Notes under the pieces: model-generated
Databases searched by the model: none
Told to the model about the DNA's origin: nothing
Seen by the model: only the letters and a program-made list of their open reading frames with translations
Shown: piece by piece, positions 33,413 through 46,671 of the stretch
How positions within the stretch are numbered: the stretch's first letter is position 1
Layout of the letters: each line of letters opens with the position of its first letter
Position numbers and translations under genes: made by a program
Source: Misgurnus anguillicaudatus
Taxonomy: Eukaryota; Chordata; Actinopteri; Cypriniformes; Cobitidae
DNA: 64,000 bases
Assembly: GCF_027580225.2 (NCBI RefSeq)
Contig: NW_027395284.1
Span: 3,553,478-3,617,477 of the forward strand
Reading direction: 5' to 3'

Positions 33413-35180
33413 GGGGTCAAGCCCCGAAGGGGCGAAGACCCCTATTGTATTTGTTAGTTTTCCTATTATAATAATTATTATTCTGGTTCTTCTTCCGCCA
33501 TTGCGGTCTATGGCAGCCCATAGAACCGTACATAGGAAAGTTATGAAATTTGGCACACTGATAGAGGACAGTCCAATGTGTCCCCACAGCAAATTTGGAG
33601 TCTCTATCTCTAACCCGCTAGCGCCACCAACAGTCCAAAGTTGCACTTATGTTTTTGGTTATAACTTCTGATCCGTGAGTCCCAGAAACAAAATTCTTGG
33701 TTCCTCTGATTCCTTGGCTCAAGACAATTCGATTGGACCCTATGACGTCATTTTCCGATATTAAATTTTTCCGCCATTTTGAATTGTTTAAAAAACCTAC
33801 TTTTTCGAACTCGTCCTAGAGCTTTTGTCCGATTTCCACGAAAATTGGTATGTATCATCTTGAGACATTCATGGCAAAAAGTTATCAAAAGAATTTTGAT
33901 ACAGCAATCCGTTGTCATATACCGCCTTAACGAATTTTACGTAGAGCTAAAAAAAACGGATTTTAGGCTGTATCTTCGTCAAACTTTGGCCTATTGACAC
34001 GACACTTGGTACTTGTGATGCCAGTCAGGAACTGAGGGTGCATGCACAGTTTCGTCGCAGCGCCACCTAGTGGCCAGAGAAATGTTTTATACACCTATAA
34101 CTTTGGCTCAGATTGACGTATTTTCACGGGACTTGTTGCTTTGGAGTTCTGAATGGTTGTCGAGTCCAACGATACCAAACATGCCAGAATCCGCCTTACG
34201 GTTAACCCTGCGCAGCAAAATAGCGCTTAAGAAACACGCGTGAATATCTCCGCGAACTTTTTTCCGATCGACTCGAAAACACCATAGGAAGAAACTAACC
34301 TTACCTGCTGAACAAAAAGTTCTATTGGCGTTATATTAAAATTTTTATCAGAAATGGCCGAAAATTGCAAAAAACGAAAAATTACCTTCAAAATTTGTGT
34401 TTATTACACATAAATGGTTGTAACTTCGTAACGAAAATATATTTTTTCACCAGATTTGATACACTGATGCATGAGCATATTCTGAGGCTACACAAAAACA
34501 ATTTTATGCTTGCACCACTAGATGGCCTTATAATTGAACAAAACCTTTGATAACAAGCCATCCCTATGGTCTTACAACTGTTTCTTCACTAAACTAAAGT
34601 GTATAGACATAAAACTAGCTAGATGTAACACAATCATGACCTGATGTTGCATGCACAATTTTGTCATTGCGCCACCTAGTGGTTTTGAGATAGAAATATG
34701 GTATTTTTGCTTAAAACTACTGCAATAACATATCTAAAACCATGAGTCATCATGGATTATTCCTTTCATGGCTTTGACTATGATCACTGGTGGTTGCCAA
34801 TTCACTCCCTAGCAACCATTGAGAATACCTTATTAACCGTTTTTGCAAAAGCTATATCTCTGCATCAGAACATGGTAGAGACACGGGGATGGTCTCTTTT
34901 GACCAATTAAACGTGTTATAACATGATGTGACCCATGTTTTGCCACTGCAAACACCACTCACATGTCCTTCAGTGCTCTAATGTTCCACGATTGTCAATA
35001 ACAGAAGGACGAATGCAGTAGACAAGAACTTTGATTATTTTTGTTGATAACTTATTTGTTTTTTCATCTAAAATTATTAGGTTTACCTAGGTTCTTCAAT
35101 CTGCTTATCCAATCTCAATTTTACATCCTTTTTTGCCCTTTTCGGCTTGACCCCGGCATTGCTGCTTGCAGCTATATTTA
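33413..35180 (+). mobile_element. Array unit A1 (1.77 kb, complete)
   Basis: Has a head with a GGGGTC...GACCCC hairpin, a body beginning CCGCCATTGCGGTCTATGGC, and the 3' end GGCTTGACCCCGGCATTG with the hairpin. Contains CTCF-like cores at 34060 and 34669 (minus strand). Confidence 0.85.
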
Positions 35181-36949
35181 GGGGTCAAGCCCCGAAGGGG
35201 CGAAGACCCCTATTGTATTTGTTAGTTTTCTTTTTACAATTATTATTAGTTATTCTTCTTCCGCCATTGCGGTCTATGGCAGCCCATAGAACCGTACGTA
35301 GGAAAGTTATGAAATTTGGCACACTGATAAAGGACACTCCAGTGTGTCCCCACAGCAAATTTGGAGTCTCGATGTCTAACCCGCTAGCGCCACCAACAGT
35401 CCAAAGTTGCACTTATGTTTTTGCTTATAACTTCTGGTCCGTATGTCCTAGAAACAGAATTTTTGTTTCCTCTGATTCCTTGGCTCAAGACGATTCGAAA
35501 GGACCCTATGACGTCATTTTCCGTCATGAAAATTTTTCCACTATTTTGAATTATTCGTAAAACCTACTTTTTCGAACTTGTCCTAGAGCTTTTGTCCGAT
35601 TGCCACGAAAATCGGCACGTAGCATCTAGAGACACTCATGGCAAAAAGTTATCAAAAGAATTTCAATACACCAATCCGTTGTCGTATACCGCCTTAACAA
35701 ATTTTACATAGAGTGCAAAAAAACTGATTTTAGGCTGTATCTTCGTCAAACTTAGGCCTATTGACATGACACTTGGTACTTGTGATGCCAGTCAGGAACT
35801 GAGGGTGCATGCACAGTTTCGTTGCAGCGCCACCTAGTGATCAGATTAATGTATTACACGCCTATAACTTTGGCTGCTGTCAATGTATTGTCACGGGACT
35901 TGTTTCCTTGGAGTTTTGAATAGTTGCCGAGTCCAACGATACCAAACTTGCCAGAATTCGCCTTACGGTTAACCCTGCGCAGCAAAATAGCACTTAAAAA
36001 ACACGCGCGAATATCTCCGCGAGCGTAATTCTGATCGACTCAAAAACACCATAGGAAGAAACTAACCTTACCTTCTGAACAAAAAGTTCTATTGGCGTAA
36101 TATTAAAATTTTCATCAGAAATGGCTGAAAAATGCAAAAAACGAAAAATTACCTTTAAATTTTGTATTTTTTACACATAAATGGTTATAACTTCGCAACG
36201 AAAAGAGATTTTTTCACCAGATTTGATACGCTGATGTACGACCACAGTCTGAGGCTACACAAAAAAAATTGCTTGCTTGCACCACTAGTTGGCGTTATAA
36301 TTGAACAAAACCTGTGATATCAAGCCAGCCCTATGGTCATACAACTGTTTCTTCACTAAACTAAAGTGTATAGACATAAAACTAGCTCAATGTAACGTAA
36401 TCATGACCTGAAGTTGCATGCACAATTTTGTCACAGCGCCACCTAGTGGTTTTGAGATAGAAAATGGTAATTTTTGCCTAAAACTACTGCAACAAACACA
36501 TCTAAAACCATAAATCATCATGGATTATTCATTTCATGGCTTTGACTATAATCACTGGTGGATGTCAATTTACTGTCTAGCAACCAATGAGAATACCTTA
36601 TCAACTGTTTTTGCAACAGCTTTTTCTCTGCATCAGAACAGCGTAGAGACATGGGGATGGTCTCTTTTGACTCATTTAACTTGCTGTAACATGTTGTGAC
36701 CCATGTTTTGCCACTGCAAACATCACATACATGTCTTTCAGTGCTCTAATGTTCCATGATTGTCAATAACAGAAGGACGATTGCAGTAGACAAGAATATA
36801 GATTATTTTTGTTGATTACTTTTGCGTTTTTTTCATCTGAAATCATAAGGTTTCCCTAGGTTCTTTAGTCTGCTTATCCAAACGCAACTTTACATCCTTC
36901 TGTGCCCTTTTCGGCTTGACCCCGGCATTGCTGCTTGCAGCTATATTTA
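35181..36949 (+). mobile_element. Array unit A2 (1.77 kb, complete)
   Basis: Directly abuts A1 with no spacer: the terminal TATATTTA of A1 is followed at once by GGGGTCAAGCC. Same length and organisation as A1. The core at 35827 is degraded (CTAGTGA); the one at 36436 is intact. Confidence 0.85.
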
Positions 36950-37008
36950 GGGGTCAAGCCCCGAAGGGGCGTAGAACCCTATTGTATTTGTTAGTTTTCT
37001 TATTATTA
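36950..37008 (+). repeat. Isolated A head
   Basis: GGGGTCAAGCCCCGAAGG to the first ATT tract, then a new head. Confidence 0.9.
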
Positions 37009-39277
37009 GGGGTCAAGCCCCGAAGGGGCGTAGAACCCTATTGTTATTGTTAGTTTTCTTATTATTATTATTATTCATCTTCTTGTTCTTCCGCCATTGA
37101 AGTCAATGGCAGCCCATAGAACCGTACGTAGGAAAGTTATGAAATTTGGCACACATGTAGAGGACAGTCTCAGAAGTTACTATAGCAACATTGGTGTGTC
37201 TGACTCAAACCCTCTAGCGCCACCAACAGTCCAAAAATCCACTTATGTTCATGCTCATAACTTCTGACCCGTGAGACCTAGAAACTAAATTCTTGTTTCC
37301 TCTGAATCCTTGGCTCATGATGATTCAAATGCACACATTGATGTCATTTGTGTCATGCACATCTTTCCGCCATTTTGAATTTTCCGTAAAACCTACTTTT
37401 TCGAACTCCTCCTAGACCGTTTGTCTGATTTGCATGTCCTTTGGTATGTAGCATCTAGAGACACCCCTGACAAAAAGTTATCAAAAGCTTTTTGATAGAC
37501 CAATGCGTTCTCATATAAATTGACAACATATATGGCGGCGAGCACGCCAAAACGGACGTGAGGCCTTATCTTCGCAAAACTTTATTGTATCGACACGAAA
37601 CTTGATATATGTCATAACAGTCATGACCTGAGGGTGCCTGCAACGTTTCGTCACAGCGCCACCTAGTGGTCACGAGATTCGAAAAATGCCTATTTTCGCT
37701 TATAACTACTTCAAACTTGAGTCTAAAATCATGAAGGTGGTCTTGTTAGATTCCTTGAGGCATGCCGAGTCAAACGATACCAAACCGTTTTCGGTCGGCC
37801 ATTTTGGGTGTCGGCCATTTTGAATTTTCTCATTAAGTTCAGTATTTCACAAACCGAATGGCGTATCGCTACGAAATTTGGCATGGTTCATCGGTGACAT
37901 GTTCTGAGCGCACCTATAAATCTTTAGGACGGCGCCACCTAGTGGTCAGGATATGTAAATAAATTGTTTAAAATCTTTATATCATTTGATTAAATTGCCA
38001 CTATGACATAAGACTACACTCTATTGATTCCTTGGCTCATGCTGAGTCTGACGGTATCAAATATGTCTGAGTCAAACCTACTTCCTGTCGGCCATTTTGA
38101 ATTATATTGAACACCTACTTTTTCGAACTCCTCCTAGAGCGCTCGTGTGATTGGCTTGATTTTTGGTATGCATCATCTAGAGACACTCTAGACAAAAAGT
38201 TATCAAAAGATTTTTGGTAGACCTATCCGTTGTCGTATAACGCATCAAAGAATGCGAGGGCGAGCACGCCAAAATGTGTTTGAGCCTGTATCTTCGCAAA
38301 ACTTTTGCGTATTAATATGAGACTTGGTATATGTCATAACAGTGATGACCTGAGGGTGCATGCACCATTTCGTCACACTGCCCCCTACTGGTCACGAGAT
38401 ATAAAAATGTCTATTTTTGCTTATGACTACTGCAAATTTGAATGTAAAATTATGAGACTGGTCTTGTTAGATTTCGTGAGGCATGGCGAGTCAAACGATA
38501 CCAAATGGTTTTTGGTCGGCCATTTTGTGTGTCGGCCATTTTGAATTTTTCTTTAAGTTCAAGTATTTCAGAAACGCAACTGTGTATTGTTATGAAACTT
38601 GGTATGGTTCATTACCTACATGTTCTGGGAGGACTTGTAAACTTTTCGGTGCCCCCTAGTGGTCAAGAGATTTGAAGCTATATCTCTGCATCTCTTTATC
38701 ATATTTACACCAAATTTGGTGGGAGTCATCACAATCAAGACCTGAGTCACAATTTATTTTTTGGTCAGTGCCCCCTAGTGGTCAAGTCATTTAAGGCTAT
38801 ATCTCTGCATCTCTTTATTGTATTTACACCAAATTTGGTGGGTGTCATCACAATCAAGACCTGAGTCACAATTTATTGTTTGGTTAGTGCCCCCTAGTGG
38901 TCAAGTCATTTAAGGCTATATCTCTGCATCTCTTTATTGTATTTACACCAAATTTGGTGGGTGTCATCACAATCAAGACCTGAGTCACAATTTATTGTTT
39001 GGTTAGTGCCCCCTAGTGGTCAAGTCATTTAAGGCTATATCTCTGTATTGCTTTATCGTATTTACACTAAATTTGGTATGTGTCATCACAGTCATGACCT
39101 GAGGCACCATCTATTGTTTCTGCACCGCGCCACCTAGTGGTCTCAAGATACAAAAAATTGCTCTTTTTTCATAAAACTAATGCAAACTTAGATCTTAAAT
39201 CATGACAGTCATCACGTATGAATCATTTTTTGCCATGTTTGGCTTGACCCCGGTATCGCTGCTTGCAGCTATATTTA
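37009..39277 (+). mobile_element. Array unit A3 (2.27 kb, variant A')
   Basis: The head has GGGGCGTAGAACCC instead of GGGGCGAAGACCCC. The body starts CCGCCATTGAAGTCAATGGC and later repeats TCGGCCATTTTG phrases. The 3' third is a 119-bp tandem repeat (38640-39140). The end GGCTTGACCCCGGTATCG is followed by the hairpin. Confidence 0.85.
38640..39140. repeat. 119-bp tandem repeat in unit A3
   Basis: The phrase CCCCCTAGTGGTCAAG recurs at about 38651, 38770, 38889 and 39008; a GCGCCACCTAGTGG variant follows at 39127. Spacing is 119-120 bases. Each copy includes AAATTTGGTGGGTGTCATCA or a close variant. Confidence 0.9.
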
Positions 39278-40985
39278 TTATTAGTTATTCTTCTTCTTCT
39301 TCTTCCGCCATTGCGGTCTATGGCAGCCCATAGAACCGTACGTAGGAAAGTTATGAAATTTGGCACACTGATAGAGGACAGTCCAATGTGTCCCCACAGC
39401 AAATTTGGAGTCTCTATGTCTAACCCGCTAGCGCCACCAACAGTCCAAAGTTGCACTTATGTTTTTGCTTATAACTTCTGATCCGTAAGCCCTAGAAACA
39501 AAATTATTGCTTTCTCTTATTCATTGGCTCAAGACGATTCGATTGGACCCTATGGCGTCTTTTTTCGACATGAAAATTTTCCGCCATTTTGAATTATTCG
39601 TAAAACCTACTTTTTCGAACTCGTCCTAGAGCTTTTGTCCAATTGCCACGGAAATTGGTATGTATCATCTTGAGACACTTAAGGCAAAAAGTTATCAAAA
39701 GAATTTCGATACACCAATCCGTTGTCGTATACCGCCTTAACGAATTTTACGTAGAGCGCAAAAAAACAGATTTTAGGCTGTATCTTCGTCAAACTTAGGC
39801 CTATTGACACGACACTTGGTACTTGAGATGCCAGTCAGGAACCGAGGGTGCATGCATAGTTTCGTTGCAGCGCCACCTAGTGGCCAGAGAAATGTTTTAT
39901 ACACCTATAACTTTGGCTCCGATTGACGTATTTTCATGGGACTTGCTTCTTTGGAGTTCTGAATAGTTGCCGAGTCAAACGATACCAAACATGCCAGAAT
40001 TCGCCTTACGATTAACCCTGCGCAGCAAAATAGCGCTTAAAAAACACGCGTGAATATCTCCGCGAACGTTTTTCCGATCGACTCGAAAACACCATAGGAA
40101 GAAACTAACCTTACCTTCTGAACAAAAAGTTCTATTGGTGTTATATTAAAATTTTCATCAGAAATGGCCGAAAATTGCAAAAAACGAAAAATTACCTTCA
40201 AATTTTGTGTTTTTTACACATAAATGGTTGTAACTTCGTAACGAAAAGAGATTTTTTCACCAGATTTGATACGCTGATGCATGAGCACATTCTGAGATCA
40301 CACAAAAAAAATTATATGCTTGCACCACTAGATGGCCTTATAATTGAACAAAATCTTTGATATCAAGTCAGTCCTATGGTCATACAACTGTTTCTTCACT
40401 AAACTAAAGTGTATAGTCATAAAAGTAGCTAGATGTAACACAATCTTGACCTGATGTTGCATGCACAATTTTGTCATTGCGCCACCTAATGGTTCTGAGA
40501 AATATGGCATTTTTGCCTAAAACTACTGCAACAACACATCTAAAACCATGAGTCATCATGGATTATTCCTTTCATGGCTTTGACTATTACCACTGGTGGT
40601 TGCCAATTCACTCCCTAGCAACCATTGAGAATACCTTATTAACCGTTTTTGCAAAAGCTATATCTCTGCATCAGAACATCGTAGAGACACGGCGATGGTC
40701 TCTTTTGACTAATTAAACTTGTTATAACATAATGTGACCCATGTTTTGCCACTGCAAACACCACTCACATGTCCTTCAGTGCTTAATGTTCCATTATTGT
40801 CAATAACAGAAGGACGATTGCAGTAGACAAGAACTTAGATTATTTTTGTTGATAACTTTTTTGTTTTTTCATCTAAAATAATTAGGTTTACCTAGGTTCT
40901 TCAATCTGCTTATCCAATCTCAATTTTAAATCCTTTTGTGCCCTTTTCGGCTTGACCCCGGCATTGCTGCTTGCAGCTATATTTA
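39278..40985 (+). mobile_element. Array unit A4 (headless)
   Basis: Begins at the ATT/TAGTTATTCTTCTTC junction, without GGGGTCAAGCC, and is otherwise like A1. Ends with GGCTTGACCCCGGCATTG and the hairpin. Confidence 0.85.
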
Positions 40986-43013
40986 GGGGTCAAGCCCCGA
41001 AGGGGCGTAGAACCCTATTGTTATTGTTAGTTTTCTTATTATTATTATTAAGTTTCCTCTTCCGCCATTGAAGTCAATGGCAGCCCATAGAACCGTACGT
41101 AGGAAAGTTATGAAATTTGGCACACATGTAGAGGACAGTCTCAGAAGTTACTATAGCAACATTGGTGTGTCTGACTCAAACCCTCTAGCGCCACCAACAG
41201 TCCAAAAATCCACTTATGTTCATGCTCATAACTTCTGACCCGTGAGTCCTAGAAACTAAATTCTTGTTTCCTCTGAATCCTTGGCTCATGTTGATTCAAT
41301 TGCACACATTGATGTCATTTGTGTCATGCACATCTTTCCGCCATTTTGAATTTTCCGTAAAACCTACTTTTTCGAACTCCTCCTAGAGCGTTTGTCCGAT
41401 TTGCATGTCCTTTGGTATCTAGCATCTAGAGATACCCCAGAGAAAAAGTTATCAAAAGCTTTTTGATAGACCAATGCGTTCTCGTATACCGTGACAACAT
41501 ATACGGCGGCGTCCACGCCAAAACGGACGTGAGGCCATATCTTCGCAACACTTTGGTGTATCGACACGAAACTTGGTATATGTCATTACAGTCTTGACCT
41601 GAGGGTGCCTGCAACGTTTCGTCACAGCGCCACCTAGTGGTCACGAGATTCGAAAAATGCCTATTTTCGCTTATAACTACTTCAAACTTGAGTCTAAAAT
41701 CATGAAGGTGGTCTTGTTAGATTCCTTGAGGCATGCCGAGTCAAACGATACCAAACGGTTTTCGGTCGGCCATTTTGGGTGTCGGCCATTTTGAATTTTC
41801 TTATTAAGTTCAGTATTTCACAAACAGAATGGCGTATCGCTACGAAATTTGGCATGGTTCATCAGTGACATGTTCTGAGCGCACCTATAAATCTTTAGGA
41901 CGGCGCCACCTAGTGGTCAGGATATGTAAAGAAATTGTTTAAAATCTTTATATCATCTGATTAGATTGCCACACAGACATGAGACTTCACTCTATTGATT
42001 CCTTGGCTCGTGCTGAGTCCGACTGTACCAAATATGTCCGAGTCAAACCTACTTCCTGTCGGCCATTTTGAATTATATTGAACACCTACTTTTTCGAACT
42101 CCTCCCAGAGCGCTCGTGTGATTGGCTTGATTTTTGGTATGCATCATCTAGAGACACTCCAGACAAAAAGTTATCAAAAGCTTTTTGGTAGACCTATCCG
42201 TTGTCGTATAACACATCAAAGAATGCGAGGGCGAACACGCCAAAATGTGTTTGAGCCTGTATCTTTGCAAAACTTTTGCGTATTGATATGAAACTTGGTA
42301 TATGTCATAACAGTGATGACGTGAGGGTGCATGCACCGTTTCGTCACAGTGCCCCCTAGTGGTCACGAGATATAAATAATGTCTATTTTTGCTTATAACT
42401 ACTGCAAACTTAAATGTAAAGTTATTAGAGTGATCTTGTTAGATTTGGTGAGGCATGCCGAGTCAAACGATACCAAATGGTTTTTGGTCGGCCATTTTGT
42501 GTGTCGGCCATTTTCAATTTTTTCTTTAAGTTCAAGTATTTCAGAAACGCAATTGCTTATTGTTATGAAACTTGGTATGGTTCATCAGCAACATGTTCTG
42601 AGAGGGCTTGTAAACTTTTCGCCGCCCCCTAGTGGTCAAGAGATTTGAGGCTATATCTCTGCATCTCTTTATCGTATTTACACCAAATTTGGTGGGTGTC
42701 ATCACAATCAAGACCTGAGTCACAATTTATTTTTTGGTCAGTGCCCCCTAGTGGTCAAGTCATTTAAGGCTATATCTCTGTATCGCTTTATCGTATTTAC
42801 ACTAAATTTGGTATGTGTCATCACAGTCATGAGCTGAGGCACCATCTATTGTTTCGACACAGCGCCACCTAGTGGTCTCAAGTTACAAAAAAATTGCTAT
42901 TTTTTTCGTAAAACTAATGCAAACTTAGATCTTAAATCATGACAGTCATCAGGTATGAATCATTTTTTGCCATGTTTGGCTTGACCCCGGTATCGCTGCT
43001 TGCAGCTATATTT
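40986..43013 (+). mobile_element. Array unit A5 (2.03 kb, variant A')
   Basis: Near-copy of A3, with the same head variant and body. It is about 240 bases shorter because it carries two fewer 119-bp repeats (cores at 42623, 42742 and 42862). Confidence 0.85.
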
Positions 43014-44731
43014 ATAATAATTATTATTATTAGTTATTCTTCTTCCGCCATTGCGGTCTATGGCAGCCCATAGAACCGTACGTAGGAAAGTTATGAAATT
43101 TTGCACACTGATAAAGGACAGTACAATGTGTCCCCACAGCAAATTTGGAGTCTCTATGTCTAACCCGCTAGCGCCACCAACAGTCCAAAGTTGCACTTAC
43201 GTTTTTGCTTATAACTTCTGATCCGTAAGTCCTAGAATCAAAATTCTTGCTTCCTCTGATTCCTTGGCTCAAGACGATTCGAATGGACCCTATGTCGTCA
43301 TTTTCCGTCATGAAAAAATTTCCGCCATTTTGAATTATTCGTGAAACCTACTTTTGCGAACTCGTCCTAGAGCTTTTGCCCGATTGCCACGAAAATTGGT
43401 ATGTATCATCTTGAGACAGTCATGGCAAAAAGTTATCAAAAGAATTTCGATACAGCAATCCGTTGTCGTATACCACCTTAACGAAGTTTACGTAGAGCGC
43501 AAAAAAACAGATTTTAGGCTGTATCTTCGTCAAACTTAGGCCTATTGACAAAACACTTGGTACTTGTGATGCCAGTCAGGAACTGAGGGTGCATGCACAG
43601 TTTCGTCGCAGCGCCACCTAGTGGCCAGACGAATGATTTATATGCCTATAACTTTGGCTGTGATTGATGTATTTTCATGGGACTTGTTTCTTTGGAATTC
43701 TGAATAGTTGCCGAGTCCAACGATACCAAACATGCCAGAATTCGCCTTACGGTTAACCCTGCGCAGCAAAATAACACTTAAAAAACACGCGTGAATATCT
43801 CCGCGAGCGTTTTTCCGTTCGACTCGAAAACACCATAGGAAGAAACTAACCTTACCTTCTGAACAAAAAGTTCTATTGGCGTTATATTAAAATTTTCATC
43901 AGAAATGGCCGAAAATAGCAAAAAATGAAAAATTACCTTCAAATTTTTTGTTTTTTACACATAAATGGTTGTAACTTCGTAACGAAAATATATTTTTTCA
44001 CCAGATTTGATACGCTGATGCATGAGCACATTTTGAGGCTACACAAAAAAAATGGTATGCTTTCACCACTAGATGGCCTTATAATTTAACAAAACCTTTG
44101 ATAACAGGCCAGCCCTATGGTCATACAACTGTTTCTTAACTAAACTAAAGTGTATAGTCATAAAACTAGCTAGATGTAACACAATCATGACCTGATGTTG
44201 CATGCACAATTTTGTCATTGCGCCACCTACTGGTTTTGAGATAGAATATGGTATTGTTGCCTAAAACTACTGCAACAACACATCTAAAACCATGAGACAT
44301 CATGGATTATTCCTTTCATGGCTTTGACTATGATCACTGGTGGTTGCCAATTCACTCCCTAGCAACCAATATGAATACCTTATCAACAATTTTTGCAAGA
44401 GCTATATCTCTGCATCAGAACATCGTAGAGACACAGGGGTAGGCTCTTTTGACTCATTAAACTTGCTGTAATATAATGTGACCTACGTTTTGCCACTGCA
44501 AACACCCCTCACATGTCCTTCAGTGTGCTCTAATATTCCATGATTGTCAATAACAGAAGGACGATTGCAGTAGACAAGAACTTAGATTATTTTTGTTGAT
44601 AACTTTTTTGTTTTTTCATCTAAAATTATTAGATTTACCTAGGTTCTTCAATCTGCTTATCCAATCTCAATTGTACATCCTTTTGTGCCCTTTTCGGCTT
44701 GACCCCGGTATTGCTGCTTGCAGCTATATTT
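43014..44731 (+). mobile_element. Array unit A6 (headless)
   Basis: Same organisation as A4, including the TAGTTATTCTTCTTCCGCC junction. A5-A6 therefore repeats the A3-A4 pair. Confidence 0.85.
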
Positions 44732-46629
44732 ATTATTATTATTATTTTTCCGCCATAAAACACGTCGCCCAGCACAAACCGTAAGTCGTAGAAACTTGCC
44801 ACATGGTCAACTGGTTGTATATCAGCTCGCTACTCAGATACAGTGAATCAGCCAAATCGGCCCATAGGTGGCGCTATAGCAATGCCCGACGCGTTGGGGC
44901 TCATTACTCTTAAACCGGACATCAGACACTCAAGTATTTGGTGTCATTGTAATCCTTGGCTCCAAACTTAAAAAATGTATATCTCCGATTTCATTTCTGG
45001 TATGCAAATTGTTCGCTAATTTGCATATTATACATTTCAAGCCAAAATGAACTAGTCCTAGGTTTTTCACCCGATCTGAACCGTTCCAATGCAGGAGAAA
45101 TCTGTGGAGTGAGTAGGTAAATAATTATCGAACAGATTTTGAAATTTTGCTTCAGGGTCACTAAGGGGCGCAAAAACTCCATACAGGAAGTAGCCTATCG
45201 TCAGTAAAATGGCTATAACTCGTGAACGGTTTGAGATATCTAAACGAGGTTCGGTACACATATGTACCAGCTCACTCCGGGGTCAAAGTAAAAAAGATGC
45301 GGATTTTGGCAACTAGGTGGCGCTATAACAGGCTTGAGCTCGGGAATGGCTATTACTACACAACCGTTAGCCCGATACACTTAATATTTGGTATGGTGTG
45401 TCTTTGTGCAATGTACCATGAGGGTCTGGAAGGACATTGGCGTATCTCCAAAAACATGGCCGTCATCGGCCAATTAAGGTTGAGGACTGATTTGACAGGG
45501 TTAACGAAGGTCGATCGGAACGAAACGCACTGTGCTTCTTTGTGTACTGCTCCTGAAGGTCTGTAAGAATTACGGTGTCATTTGGCCACTAGGGGGCGTA
45601 ATACTATATTTCGGTGCGTGTATCACGTGACGTTTGACATACACACACAAACATGACATCATATGATAGATCTGCCCATGGTGAACAACTTTGCCTCTTG
45701 AAGCGTTGCTGTCAATCAAACGGTTCGTGAGTTATTGGTGATAACCTTCAAAACCTACTTTTGCGAACTAGTCCTAGGTTTTTCGCCCGATCGGAATCGT
45801 TCCAACGCAGGAGAAATCTCTGGAGTGAGTAGGTAAATAATTATCGAACAGATTTTGAAATTTCGCTTCAGGGTCACTAAGGGGCGCCAAAGCTCCATAC
45901 AGGAAGTAGCCTATGGTCACTGAAATGGCTATAACTCGTGAACGGTTTGAGATATCTTAACGAGGTTTTGTACAGATATGTACCAGTTCACTCCGGGGAC
46001 ACAGTAAAAAAGATGCGGATTTTGGCCACTAGATGGCGCTATAACAGGCTTGAGCTTGGGAATGGCTATTACTACACAACCGTTTGCCCGATACTCTCAA
46101 TATTTGGTATGGTGTGTCTTTGTGCAATGTACCATGAGGGTCTGGAAGGACATTGGCGTATCTCCAAAAACATGGCCGTCATTGGCCAATGAAGGTTGAG
46201 GACTGATTTGACAGGGTTAACGAAGGTCGATCGGAACGAAACGCACTGTGCTTCTTCGTGTACTGCTCCTGAAGGTCTGTAAGAATTACGGTGTCATTTG
46301 GCCACTAGGGGGCGTAATAACATATTTCGGTGCCTGTATCACGTGATGTTTGACATACACACACAAACATGACATCATATGATAGATCTGCCCATGGTGA
46401 ACAACTTTCCTCTTGAAGCGTTGCTGTCAATCAAACGGTTCGTGAGTTATTGGTGATAACTCCTATAGGTCCTATAGGTGCACGTGTGTTTAAGCATACA
46501 TAGTCTGTATGAACCGTTTCTTACCATCTCTTTCGTTTTTGGGGATGGTGGATCAGCCTGGTCGACGACGTGTGACATCTTTGACGTGCCTTAATGCTCG
46601 AAACCCGGCAAATGCTGCTTGCAGCTTTA

Positions 46630-46631
<2 letters not shown>
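44732..46631 (+). mobile_element. Array unit B1 (headless)
   Basis: Begins in an ATT run and TTTTTCCGCCATAAAACACG. Contains two copies of a 715-bp internal repeat (AGATGCGGATTTTGGC at about 45294 and 46010). Ends GCTCGAAACCCGGCAAATGC plus hairpin. Confidence 0.85.

Positions 46632-46671
<40 letters not shown>

Larger units (their letters stand above)
34060..44233 (-). promoter_or_regulatory. Cluster of about 20 CTCF-like core motifs, minus strand
   Basis: The plus strand reads GCGCCACCTAGTGG or TGCCCCCTAGTGG. Its complement CCACTAGGTGGCGC or CCACTAGGGGGCA fits the CTCF core consensus CCASYAGRKGGCRS. Start positions read by eye: 34060, 34669, 36436, 37656, 37932, 38379, 38650, 38769, 38888, 39007, 39127, 39870, 41627, 41903, 42350, 42623, 42742, 42862, 43611, 44220. 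Consensus match only; binding is not shown. Confidence 0.6.

Noticed and set aside
33201..33646. Frames with poly-Leu or poly-Asn/Ile runs near ATT tracts
   Set aside because: Simple translations of (ATT)n microsatellites and of array heads.
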